DNA of 64,000 nt from Dendrobium chrysotoxum (Eukaryota; Streptophyta; Magnoliopsida; Asparagales; Orchidaceae). Below, piece after piece: positions 33,432 through 44,482 of the stretch; position 1 is the stretch's first letter; the number at the start of each line of letters is the position of its first letter. The stretch is taken from NCBI GenBank assembly GCA_019925795.1, contig CM034304.1, forward strand, positions 19,298,228-19,362,227, read 5' to 3'. The notes under the pieces were generated by a model that saw only the letters and a list, made by a program, of their open reading frames with translations, made no database searches and had not been told where the DNA came from. Both the position numbers and the translations under genes were made by a program.

Positions 33432-34525
33432 TAGTTCCTTATTTTATGTTCTTTCATCTCTGTTTCTATTTTTTATTTTGCTCTGGTTCTATTTTTTGCT
33501 TCTATTTTTACTGCATTAGACAAGTCTGGGTGTCAGATCTCTTGTTAATGTTAATAAGTGCTGCTACTATGATGGTGCTATGCTGGTACTTGGTATATGA
33601 AGTTATTAAATAATAGCGATTTGCTTCATTGGGTTTTTGGGTTGGCTGCTAGGTAGCTGGAGAATTTTTCTATTATTTTGATTTTCATAATGCTTCATTA
33701 TGCTTTTGTTAGATTTCTGGCTATTATGTATTTGTGCTGTGCTAGGTGCTATTTTCTGGAATGGTTATCTAATAACAGAAAGGCATATCTAAGAGGTCTG
33801 GTTATCTGTATGCTGGGAGCTGCTCTTGGTTTGCTTCAGGAGGTTTGGGTGTTTGGGTTGCCTGCTATGTGGCTAGATATAATTTCGGTTTATTTTGACT
33901 TTCTTTTGGTAGTGGGTTGTTGCTTCTTTGTTTTGATCAATTATGGGAACTCTACTTCTCTTTACCTTGTTCTTATTGTGTATTTGATTGGTGATATTTG
34001 TGCTTCCTGGCCTCTCCTTATACTGACCGAGGCTGCCTTATTTGCTCTCATTAAAACTGGTTGTTTGGCTGACTTTGGGTTTGACACCTTATCTCCTTTT
34101 ATTTTTAATAATTATCTAAATTTTTTCCTTTGTCTTTACTGATTTCATCCTATTTGTCACATTACCCTTTTGTGTTGGAGTGTCTTAATTATGCAGATTT
34201 GGAGGCTGGACACTTGGCATGGCATTTTTTTTAGGGAGATCGCAAGATCAAGCTTTTTTGGTAATTGGAGGTTAGCCTATTTTTTTTGCAGGAAGAATGT
34301 GCTGATTACTCTTTTCTTGTTGTTTCTTTTTTGGGTGCTGTCTACTTGTAGCCCTAGAATGTTATTAGGTATTTTTGTAAATCTTAGTATAAGGAACCAC
34401 CAGCTCTTAGGTTTTATTTTGTTCTTTTTTGTAGCTCCTGTGAGCATTAGCGAGCTGGAGGTTCATTTTAAGGACCTTGTAATCCTTTTTTTGAATTAAC
34501 ACATAGGCCCCACCGAGGGTTTCCC

Positions 34526-34528
<3 letters not shown>
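33432..34528 (+). other. L1 3' region with hydrophobic open frames
   Basis: The region is T-rich on the plus strand. Two consecutive frames (33678..34142, 154 codons; 34170..34499, 109 codons) encode mostly Leu, Phe, Ile, Val, Cys and Trp. They look like membrane segments but have no recognised family. Plant L1 3' untranslated regions are often T-rich, which by itself gives hydrophobic reading frames. I read this as 3' UTR, not genes. Confidence 0.6.

Positions 34529-34602
<74 letters not shown>
34529..34602. repeat. TA microsatellite at the L1 3' end
   Basis: About 74 bp of alternating AT directly after the last unique L1 sequence. Probably the expanded element tail. Confidence 0.95.
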
Positions 34603-34604
<2 letters not shown>

Positions 34605-35449
34605 TTTTATACATGTGATAGGGCATTTAATCCTATACATTTAAAACATATATCCTTCTATGTTCATATAGTTTCTTTGTTGTGATTTCCATAGAGATTT
34701 TCATGTTTGTTATCATTTGACTCATCTAAGAGCTGTTACGAGTATATTCATTGCAAATAATTTGTAATAGTAAAAAATGCTAGCATGACTATATAAGGTT
34801 TTTAGAAAAAAAAAATGATCACAATGATAGTATGTGTGGAATCTAATTGTATCACCAAATTGAGTTACATTGTTGACTCTTACCTCAATTTTGTCAGTTG
34901 AGCCCACTAGGAGGCCTCCCTTTGGTTGGGGTTTTGGGGCCTTGCCCCAAAATTTTTTTTCTATACATTTATACTGTGACATAGAATTATACGTTAGAGC
35001 ACTGCAATATTATACACTTGTGCACTATAATATGATAGGATGTAGAATGACAGCATTACAATTTTGACTTTAAGATAGAAAGCAAAGTGTTGTAGTGCTC
35101 TAGAGTGGCATGCTACAAGTCAGGCTAGAGACAGAGAGTGGAGCATTACTGTGCTCCAAATCAAGCATTACGGTGCTTTAAGCTGGGTTGGGTAGTTTCT
35201 TTCTCATTTTTTTTCACTGAACTTGAAGTGTTGTGAAACACTATTATTGCCAGGTCCCAAGTAGTGGATGAGAGAAGTAGAGGGTTATATTAGGTAGTTG
35301 ATAGCCATCAAAAACTTATTGAATAAGTATAACATAAATTCTTTAATATATTATGTTAATGCTAGGGTGTTCCATGAAAGCGATGCATTGTATGGCCTAA
35401 ATACAATGACAAGTGTGTAAGGGCCACTACATTGATGCCTCGGTGCATT
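34603..35449. other. Spacer between L1 and RTE, nothing certain
   Basis: Contains repeated short motifs AGAGCACTGCAATA, TAGTGCTCTAGAG and GCATTACGGTGCTTTAA near 34995..35185, in both orientations. I cannot assign them to a known element. The last ~90 bp may be the 5' end of the RTE copy. Confidence 0.4.
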
Positions 35450-35504
35450 ATTAAATAAATAAGAGTTCCTACATCATGGATGGATATAGGAAAAGAAGTT
35501 TGTC

Positions 35505-36260
35505 CATGGAACTAAAATTAAGATAGAAACTTGGAATATAGATTCCCATACAAAAAAATTAATGAAATTAATATATATTATGATTCATAGGAAGATAAAT
35601 ATTTTATGCATTCAGAAAACTAAGTGGGTTGGAGAGAAAGCTAAGGTGATTGATAGTTTATGATTTAACTATGATATTTTGATAGGAGTCGTACTAGAAA
35701 AGGTATGGGTGGATTATAAATATGTGTTTAAAGGATAATATTATAAAATTAATAGAATTGGAGATAGAATTATAACTTAAAAAGATTATTATTGATGCTA
35801 AGATTATTAATATTATAAGTGCTTATGCACCTCAAGTAGGTTTATATGTGTGTTCAAAATTAAAATTTTGGAATGACTTAAAAATATTACAATAAAAGAG
35901 ACCTATTGAAGAAAGAGTTTTTATTGGAAGAGATTTAAAAAAATATGTTGGTAGAGAAGTAGATAATTTTAAAAGCATTCATGGTGGCTATGAGTTTAGA
36001 AAGATTAGTTAATGTGGTAAGACGAGATAAGATTTTTTTTAGCCTATGATTTTGTAATTGCTAATATCTTATTAAAAAAAAGTGACGAGCATCTCATCAC
36101 TTATAAGAACAGATATAGTAAAACTTAGATTGATTATTTTCTTATAAGAAAAATATATCATTTAGATTGCAATGATTGTAAAGTTATTCCACGTGAAAGT
36201 TTACATACCCAATATCACTTATTAGTTTTATACTTTAAGAAGAAGGGGTAGAAAATAAAA
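35505..36260 (+). pseudogene. RTE endonuclease region, broken
   Basis: Starts near KIETWNIDSHT and contains INILCIQKTKWVGEKAKVID, where the usual QETKW has become QKTKW, losing a key glutamate of AP-type endonucleases. IISAYAPQVGLY and an IGRDLK..VGREV block corresponding to GGDFN follow, then IDYFLI near 36130. Several frameshifts. The endonuclease normally nicks target DNA for reverse transcription. Confidence 0.75.
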
Positions 36261-37019
36261 ATAAGGTAAAATATTATTCTAGGATTAGATGGAGGCATTT
36301 AAAGAATATTAATAAAAATATTTTTAAGAGTAAAATTCTAAATCTTAAGATTTTGCCAATGCATGAGGATGCTAATGTTATGTGAAAAAAAGTAGCTAGT
36401 GATATTAAGAATATTACAAAAGATCTACTTGGAGTACCAAAGGGAAAAAATACTAATAGTAAAATTAGTTGGTGGTAAAGTCAAAATGTGTAAGAAAAAA
36501 ATAAAAAATGAAAAGATTTATTATAAAAATTGATTAGATGAAAAATTTTGATAATTGAAAAAGATATATGGAGTTTAAGAAAGTAATATATGATGCAAAG
36601 TTTCTAGATTTTAATAATTTATATAATAGAATAGATACTAAGAAGGGTGAAAGATATATGTATAAGTTAGCGAAACAAAGAGATAGGAGTAGTAAAGATT
36701 TAGTTTAAGTGAAGTGCATTAAGGATGAAGATTAAAAAGTGCTTTTATCAGAAGAGGATACTCAACAAAGGTGGATAAGATATTTTGCTAAACTTTTCAA
36801 TGAAGATTGTGAGAATGCGGTTGACTTTAATGACCTCAGCACCCTAAATGAAAATAAATTTTATTATTTTTATCAGTGTATTAGTAAAACTGATGTTAGA
36901 GAGGCTTTATAGAAAATGAAGTGTGGAAAAGCTGTTGGACCTTATGATATTCCAATAAAGGTGTGGAAATGCTTAGGAGATGAAGGAATTTCTTAGCTTA
37001 CTAAACTTTTTAATATTAT

Positions 37020-37969
37020 TTGAAGACTAAAAAAATGTCAGAAGAGTGGAAAATGAGTGTGCTGATTTCTATTTTTAAGAATAAAGGTAATGCACAAGAT
37101 TGTGTGAATTATAGAGGAATTAAGTTAATGTGTCATACTTTAAAACTATGGGAGAGAGTTATGGAGCATAGGTTGTGGCGTGATACTAATGCTTCTCAAA
37201 ATCAATTTGGATTCATGCTGGGTAGGTATACTATGGAAGTTATACGTTTATTGAGAGGTTTGATGGAGAAGTATAGAGAGAATAAGGTGGATCTACATAT
37301 GATATTTATTGATTTAGAGAAAGCATATGATAAAGTTTCAAGAGAAGTGCTATGGAGAGTTGTAGAAAAGAAAGGGGTTAATAATGCTTATATTCAAGTC
37401 ATTAAGAATATATATGCAAGAGCTATTACTTGTGTTCAAATAAAAGGTGTTTTGACCAAGTGTTTTCCTATTTCAATTGGATTACATCAAGGATCAGCCT
37501 TAAGCCCATATATTTTGGCTTTATTCATGGATGTTCTCACAAGACATTTGTAAGAGGTTGTACCCTGGTGCATGCTTTTTGCCAATGATATTCTTCATTT
37601 TGATAAGACTAGAGATGGAGTTGAAGGTAAACTTGAATTATGGAGGTCAACTTTAAAGTCTAAAGGCTTTCATTTGAGTAGATCTAAAATTGAATTTATA
37701 GAGTGTAATTTTAGTAATAATAGATCTAGTGGGGAGATTTTGACTTTGAGTGATTAAGTCATTAATAAAAGTACATGTATTGGATATATTGGTCTATTAT
37801 TCAGAGTGATGGTAAAATAGATAGGGATATTATTAGTAGAATTCAACTTGGATGGTTGAAGAGGAGGAATGCATCGGGCTTGTTGTGTGATAAAAAAGTC
37901 CCTCTCAAACTTAAGAAAAAATTCTATAAGATGGTAGTGAGACCTACAATGCTTTATGGTGCAGATTAG
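37020..37969 (+). pseudogene. RTE reverse transcriptase and post-RT region, broken
   Basis: The longest open piece is 37020..37553 (177 residues) with NYRGIKLMCHTLKLWERV, FMLGRYTMEVIRLLRGLMEKY, FIDLEKAYDKV (first catalytic Asp) and LHQGSALSPYI. After a TAA the catalytic block reads FANDILHF at about 37580, so the first Asp of the usual FADD is Asn. GVEGKLELWRSTLKSKGFHLS and CNFS follow, then CDKKVPLKLKKKFYKM near 37900. Non-functional because of the stops and the Asp-to-Asn change. Confidence 0.85.
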
Positions 37970-38233
37970 AGAGAGTCACCTAAGATGGTTTGGTCACATA
38001 AAATGACTGCCTTCCGATGACCCAGTTAGGAAAGTAGATGTATTAGATTTGACTTATGGTAAGAAAGGTAGAGGTAGACCTAAAAAATTGGGTTAGAAAA
38101 TATTAAAAATGACCTTTGTTTATTAGATTTAAATGAGAATTTGACTCTTAACAGGACACATTGGAGAAAAAGGATACATGTAGCTGACCCTACACAGTGC
38201 GATAAAGGATTGATCTTATTGTTGTTGTTGTTT

Positions 38234-39611
38234 GAACTTAAGTGTTGCATCCTTTCATGTGGTATAAGTGTATATCTTTGTTAGTTCTGAGATAGAATGG
38301 TGTGAAGAAGTGAAGTGAGATAAGGAAGGAGTTAGGGAGAAGAGAGATTTGTATAATTTCTCCTATTTTCTTAGTGTGGTGCGACTCCATGATTTTTTCT
38401 TGGTTTTGGGTTTTTCCATATTAAATCCTGATGTCATTTCCATCATTTGCTTTTCTTATTTGTTTTATTACATTATTTACATCCCCTATGCACAAATATC
38501 TATCAAAAATGAAATGACTAAACTTTTTGTAACTGACATGTTATTGATCTTGTGATCTTGTTACAAATTATGATTATGTGTCGATCAATCTTATATCAAA
38601 TTACGATTATGTACCTACCAAACTTGTTACAAATCAAAAGCATAGCATCATATATTCTCGAAAATCTTTTAACACATTCGGTAGTAATCATGACAAGCTT
38701 ACTTGAGTATCCAAGTACATAATCTCAAGCATGGCATACTATATTTGGGAAGTTATTATGTGTGGATAATGTATACAACGTTACATAAGTTTTATAATGA
38801 TGTACACAACCTTTTATCTATGAAACAAAAAATACATAAATGTGTACTCACATGAGCACAAATACAATTTCTCGATATGAGGATAAGAAATACAATTCTC
38901 ATCTCAGTTGAAATAAAAAGAATGAGCTATACATATATTATGGCTTGCAACATCTTTATTCTTCAATACTAACTTCCTTCATTTAATGCAATTAGTTTTG
39001 TAGAATTTTTGAAGAGTATGGGCAAATCCTTAGATTATAGCTAAAAATTTTGGCCATGACATATATATGTCCATTCTCATGGATTCTAGGCTATAGTCTG
39101 AACCTATTAAAAGTGATGTGGATTCATAGGCATGCCTTCTTCAATACAAATGATTGATTTATGTTTCTATGCATATTTAGATTTGGTATAATAACTTAGA
39201 TCTTCTCTTAATATTCCTAAGTCCCCCAAATATTAGGTTACACACATCACATTATCACATCTAAATTACAATGACTAATATTAAATACAATAGTTTTCTG
39301 ATTAAGTAGGGAGAGACATAAATTCTTAAACCCCAAAATATATTGCTTTTCCTAAGATTTTTTTTATTAAGTATGGAGACATAAATTCAACCTCTAAACT
39401 TTGAAATTGTATGAATTTTAAGTGTTAATTAGCATCTAGTTTGTCACCCATTGGTCTTCACTTCAATTTTTTTAAGTTGAATTACTCCCATTTAGGATTC
39501 TAAGATTATATCCTTAATGACTATCTTGGATGTCCTAAACTTTAGTCGTTACTTTAATCAGGCTAGAGTTATCTTCGCTTAACCCTAAAAAGTAATTAAC
39601 CAAAATAACTT
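38234..39611. other. AT-rich spacer, nothing recognised
   Basis: A 68-codon hydrophobic frame (38349..38555) has no recognisable similarity. No repeat or RNA gene identified. Confidence 0.5.
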
Positions 39612-39614
39612 AAT

Positions 39615-39890
39615 CACTAGAAGAAAAAAAGGCATTCGTAGTTGTCATTTAATAGCTACAAACACCTTATAGTGGTTCCAAAATTGCTACAAGATTGCCA
39701 TACTTAATGTTTGTTGCAAATGCATTTCACAACGGTTTTGCAATTGTTGGGGAAGAGATGTCAAGCAGGTTTTTGGCAGCGGTTTTAATTGCCATAAATC
39801 TAGATTTTTGTGGTTATTTAAACCTTTGCAAAGGCCACAAAATAACAACTGTTAAAATAGCTGCAAAAGTTTTTCATTTGTTTAAATATT
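39615..39890. repeat. Possible CACTA-type terminus with subterminal repeats
   Basis: Starts CACTAGAAGAAAAAAAGGC, a form common at plant CACTA ends. Over the next 270 bp there are repeated short motifs (TAGCTACAAA, GGTTTTGCAA, GGTTTTTGGCAGCGG, GCTGCAAAAG). The matching right end was not found, so this may be a lone end or part of an element broken by later insertions. Confidence 0.45.
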
Positions 39891-40048
39891 TTTAATTAAA
39901 TTTTTGGATCAAATATATTCATGCAACTTATGACAAAGTCTCACAAAACTAAAAAAAGAAGAGATTAGAAGTGAAAATATAAAATTTTAGTCACTTTTCT
40001 ACAAAGTATTTACTATATATTCATTTGTAGCAAAAAATCTAATCAAAA

Positions 40049-40054
<6 letters not shown>

Positions 40055-40137
<83 letters not shown>
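40055..40137. repeat. TA dinucleotide microsatellite
   Basis: About 83 bp of alternating AT. Confidence 0.95.
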
Positions 40138-40143
<6 letters not shown>

Positions 40144-40428
40144 ACTATTTAAATGCTCAATGAAGCATGTGTAATTGATATATTATTTCATAAATAGAAA
40201 ATATGATGATACCACACACATAACACCTTTATGTTTTGAGATTATTGCATTCACATATAGTGCTTCCATGTTCTTATTTCATTACATCTTAAATAAAAAT
40301 ATGCAACCTTTTGATCACATATATTGTCCCACATATCACTCATCCTTATAAATTTTGATATTCCACCATCTTGATTTCATATAAGATATATTGTGTTGTT
40401 GTGCATAAACATCAGATTCACTACAAAA
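40138..40428. other. Spacer, nothing recognised
   Basis: AT-rich sequence between the microsatellite and the CACTA left end without a supported feature. Confidence 0.4.
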
Positions 40429-40829
40429 CGAAACTAATTATTTGGACACTGTAAAGTGCCCTGAGAAATAGTTCTAAGGGCACATGATCTATTGGGACAA
40501 TAGATAAATGTGTCACTTAGGTGGATATTGCAATAGGGATAAGGGCATTCTTAGGGGCCTCAACAAATAAGCTTTGTTGATACATGAATGTGTTGGAATC
40601 ACTTCATTAAGAAAATCATTTTGCTGGCACATTAACTTGATGAAAAAGATGGTTCAATATAACACATTTAAAGTGTCTTAATAAGTGAGTTTTCTAAAAA
40701 TATTTACATATTGGAATATATTTAATAATAAGACACCTCTAAAATGTAGTAGGATGTGTTATTTCTCAACATATTTATTTAATAGAATCTCTTCAATAAT
40801 AACACTCTTTTGTGCCTTAATATATATAT

Positions 40830-42479
40830 AAGAATCAATTTTCATTAAATATGAAATATTTTACACTAATCAACAATCAATATATAATAACTATCATGCA
40901 TCCTTTTATATAAATAAATCTATAAATTAAGGATATACATATTACTAAATTTAAATTAAAAACTAGAACTAGTTTGCATCATTAACAATTCCCAAGGTGG
41001 CCAACATAATGAAAGCAAGAGGCTTCCTCAATTAAGAAAGAGAATAAGAAGATTTAAACTTATTTTACTTCTCATCTTCTAAATATATTGAATATATATT
41101 TACCATGAAGCTGAAATTAGATTTGGCTCCTCTCATAATCATAGTATATTTACCAAATCCTGAAGCTAAAATTAGTTTTGGCTCCTCTCATAATCGCAGT
41201 ATATTTACCAAATCTTGAAATATTAGTGGTAGTTACTCCCTACATTAGATAATCACCAAATCTGGAGCTAAGTAACCATCATAATAAATAAGAACTTGTG
41301 TTTTGCACCAAATTAAAAGGTTTATTTCACAAATTAAGGTAGAATGTTCGTGTGCTTAAGAAAAATAATACCTTAACAACAAATAAGCTTAACAAGAAAA
41401 ATAATTTCTCTTTTCCATGCTGTAATGCCCAAAACTGAACAAATAATGATTTTTTTTTCTCCATTAGGTTGATAATATTTGATAAAATTTACAGCAATTT
41501 GTTCTCTACCATGTTGGCTATCTTGATATCCCAAAATACAACACATATATGTTGGACATCTTTTTCGCTTCTATTCCTCAATGCTTCTACTTATTATGAA
41601 TTAGCTCTTAAAATTAAAATCATATAATTAAGTTGTATTTACGTTTTAAATAATATTGAAAGTTTTGATAATATTTTGATTAAGAGGCTAACCTGGAATA
41701 AAATTTTATGTGATATTTCTTGAAGTATCCATATCAACTTAACATGGTTGCTCATCACTAAAAAAATATTATGTAAGCATAACATATATGTATAATTAAT
41801 GTCAAGGTATACAAAAATTTTATTTAGCATTAATCAAAATAAATCAAAATAAAGAAAATAATGAGTTCATTACCCACTTCACTGAAGAATATTATGGAAA
41901 ATTTGAATATCAAAATTGCATTGATAGAAAAAATAAGCGTGAGTTTCCACAGCACTGGAGCAAAAATTATAAATTAATATAATAGTTTCTATTGAAATAA
42001 AGACACAAGTGAATGCAATATTAAAAAATCATATAACTTGCATATAATAAGTCACATAATAAGAGAGCTCATGCAAGTAGTTCAACACAATAGAAGTATT
42101 TTTAGTTAAAAAAATACAATGTTACAAAACAGAGCTCTTTCTCCAGAAAAGTTTTCCCTTAGAGGAATTTTTGTTGCCTCCATGTCACTAATAAGAAAAT
42201 TATTAACTACGAACATTCAAATAATCAGCATTAAAAATAGAATTTGAAATGTTGCATACCATTTGTGAATATTCGGGAGGTGGGCGAGGCATTTTAAAGG
42301 TTTCATAAATTCTCTCATCTCATAACATAATGAATGAAAACCTCTAATCTCATATCGTAATAAGTGAACCTCCTCTTTCAACCTTCTAAATTAAGCAAAA
42401 CTACTTCCACTGCAACTATCAATTTTGATGGTGGGACTATGAGGTAAGTATTGTGTTGGAGTGATACCAAATCCTTGTG
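40830..42479. other. CACTA interior without recognised genes
   Basis: AT-rich. Holds a small direct duplication at 41101..41225. By position the 3' part of the element's genes (tnpA-like) would be expected here, but I could not recognise it. Confidence 0.4.
41101..41225 (+). repeat. Direct duplication of a ~57-bp unit
   Basis: Two adjacent near-identical copies of GAAGCT(G/A)AAATTAG..TTTGGCTCCTCTCATAATC..AGTATATTTACCAAATC. Low divergence means a recent event. Confidence 0.8.
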
Positions 42480-43286
42480 CTCAAACTCTATACGGGTGTT
42501 CAGGTCCCGTAATCACATTGAACATCCTTTTGTGTGAAAGCTATAACCATTCATAAGAAATAATTTATACTTATGTGCAATTTTGTTAGGACCCTTAACA
42601 AGAGCCTTAATTTTTACTAAGATCATCATACTATTACTACGTAATTCCTATATAAAGAAATCATGTTATTCAATAGAAGTTATTAATTAAAATAGATAAG
42701 TTTTAAGACCTTATTACTTCTCTCAACCATGTGTGAAATCTTTCATTAACTAATTTCCTTACATTATAAGGCATAAGATAAGTGTGACTCCTCTTTTCTT
42801 TTCTCCATTTTTTAAATATTCTTTACATGATATAAGTTTAACACAATGATGAAGCACATATCTATGAGCTTGCTCCAAGAATTTATTGTCTAACGAAAAT
42901 GGAGTAACCTTTCTTATAAAAATTCCATAGCTAGAAAATTTAAATATAGTTTTATCATCATTTGACGGTGGAGACATCCCTCTAAATATTTAGAATAGAA
43001 AGATATCCCATCCTTAGCAATATATCCCTTTGAAATAGACCCCTTCGGTTGTGCTTTGTTGCCTATATAATCTTTCAATACTAAAAAGAATATGTAAATG
43101 ATAGAAGATTGTATGAGTGCACAAACAATCTATAAATATTACTTATAAATTATTAAGAATTATATGTTATTTCTCAAATGGGTACAACATCTAGCAATAT
43201 TGAATAGAGCGCCTAGTTTAACTTCCTATACGAATTGAATAAGTAGATGAATCATGATTGTAAGGAATGATGGAAGCAATGATCTT
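42480..43286 (-). pseudogene. CACTA tnpD-type transposase, C-terminal part (DUF4218/DUF4216)
   Basis: On the minus strand, from right to left, the fragments read KGSISKGYIAKDGISFYSKYLEG (from about 43060), AHRYVLHHCVKL (about 42860) and a degenerate IAFTQKD...TPV near 42540. These match the plant TNPD C-terminal motifs EGSIAEGYIAEECLTFCSRYL, AHRYVLFNC and YRFHTKERD...TQNSGV. Stops and frameshifts throughout. The N-terminal part lies beyond the copia insertion, at 52175..54400. Confidence 0.75.
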
Positions 43287-43291
43287 TCCAT
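43287..43291 (+). repeat. Target-site duplication TCCAT, left
   Basis: TCCAT directly before the 5' LTR of the copia element, identical to 52170..52174. Confidence 0.9.
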
Positions 43292-43894
43292 TGTTATGAT
43301 TTGTTCAAATCAGTTCGTTCAAGTGATTGTGAAACAAGTTAATTTTGATGATTAACAAAAGCTTATTATTAGTTTTATTTATATATTTATTTTCCTAACA
43401 AATATTGGAGTTTCTGTTTTGTGTGTACTAACATATTTTTAAGAAAATTCACACTCTAGACTGCTGAAGACTTCAAGTTTATTTGTTAGATATTATTATA
43501 AGTGAAGTCTGTATTTTTTACTTTTCTTGAGTCTGAAAGAGTGTGATTGTAAGTTGGATAACTGTGCACACACACACTGGGGGAGTGAAAGCTTAATTTT
43601 TAAAAACTAAACGTACAGTACCAAATCTACTTCGTACTGAAGGATTTGAGGTACGAATGGCTTGGTTTGGGTTCGTACTGAATCGTACGGGACGAACCAT
43701 AAGTTTGAACGGCTCGATTTGGGTTCGTATTAGATCGTACGAGATGAACTGTTCAATTTTTTAAACTATTCATACAGTACGAAACGTACTTCATATAGAA
43801 GGTTGTGAGGTATGAACGGCTCAGTTCTAGGTTCATACTGGATCGTACCCAACGAATATTTAATATTTTGAACTATTCGTACGGTACGATATAC
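43292..43894 (+). repeat. Copia 5' LTR, 3'-truncated
   Basis: Begins TGTTATGATTTGTTC and matches 50732..~51334 of the 3' LTR, including the GTACGGGACGAAC-type repeats. It stops at ATATAC (43894), where the 3' LTR continues AATCG. The last ~835 bp of the LTR, including the TATA region, are missing, so this LTR has no promoter. Confidence 0.88.
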
Positions 43895-44482
43895 TAAGTT
43901 AAATTGCATGCTAAGTTAAATTTAGATCATTTAAAGCTATAAAATGAATTTGAAATCCTTAGGAAAGACCATGCATTAATTGATAACAACTACATAACTT
44001 TAATGGATGAATTTAATGATTTAAATAAATAGAATGAACTCTTAAAATCAACACACGCAGAACTTGATAATGATTTCAAAATTTTTATGGATGAATCAAA
44101 TAGTAGAGAGCATAACTTGAAGATTAAAAATTCGATTTTAGAAAGTGCTAATGCATATTTTGAGGTTAAGTTAAAAGCACTTGAGGAAAATAGGAAATCT
44201 CCTAAATTTGAAGACTTTCACAAAATTTACCACAAGTCAATTAGTTTAAAATCAAAAAGAAGATCTTATAGTTCACATAGATTGGTAAATCCTTTTCCTG
44301 GAGTAAAGTATTTTTCTTGTGGTATGATTGGACATATTTCCCACACTTGTATTATTCATCGTAGAACACAATTAGTGTGGAGACCTAAGATATATAAAAC
44401 ACAGCATATCACACATGTATCTATTTTAAAATTGCCAAGAGGAGAACCCAAACTTGTTTGGGTTCCCAAGTCTAATATTTGA
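43895..44482 (+). pseudogene. Copia gag 3' remnant with defective zinc knuckle
   Basis: Reading frames 43895 onward and 44087..44482 hold a coiled-coil-like region (LKIKNSILESANAYFEVKLK) and the zinc knuckle region YFSCGMIGHISHTC. In related elements the first residue of the knuckle is Cys; here it is Tyr, so metal binding would fail. It ends with LVWVPKSN, typical of Sirevirus gag-pol linkers. The larger N-terminal part of gag is absent because of the internal deletion. Confidence 0.78.

Larger units (their letters stand above)
27886..34602 (+). mobile_element. L1-clade LINE, nearly full length (~6.7 kb), decayed
   Basis: A non-LTR retrotransposon with a GC-rich 5' leader (from CCCTAAGCGCCGC), a gag-like ORF1, an ORF2 with endonuclease, reverse transcriptase and RNase H, a T-rich 3' region and a (TA)n tail. 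Its last unique sequence is TAGGCCCCACCGAGGG. A possible target duplication is ATCACTTTA (27877..27885) versus ATCATTTTA (34601..34609), eight of nine identical; it partly overlaps the tail and is tentative. Both ORFs carry stops or frameshifts, so the copy is inactive. Confidence 0.9.
35450..38233 (+). mobile_element. RTE non-LTR retrotransposon copy B, nearly complete, decayed
   Basis: The order of parts follows plant RTE elements: AP endonuclease (35505..36260), linker, reverse transcriptase (37020..37620), post-RT region with CDKKVPLKLKKKFYKM, and a 3' end finishing in TTATTGTTGTTGTTG at 38217..38233. It matches copy A (2375..6245) and the CHS-intron copy. A short deletion near 37966 joins TATGGTGCAGA to TTAGAGAGAGTC, removing the ECWP-type segment still present in copy A. 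The true 5' end is uncertain and may reach 35360. Confidence 0.85.

Noticed and set aside
33678..34142. Possible membrane protein gene
   Set aside because: Located in the T-rich 3' region of an L1 element, no family, composition explains the hydrophobicity.
42759..42977. 72-codon minus-strand frame as an independent small gene
   Set aside because: Its AHRYVLHHC motif identifies it as part of the CACTA tnpD C-terminus.
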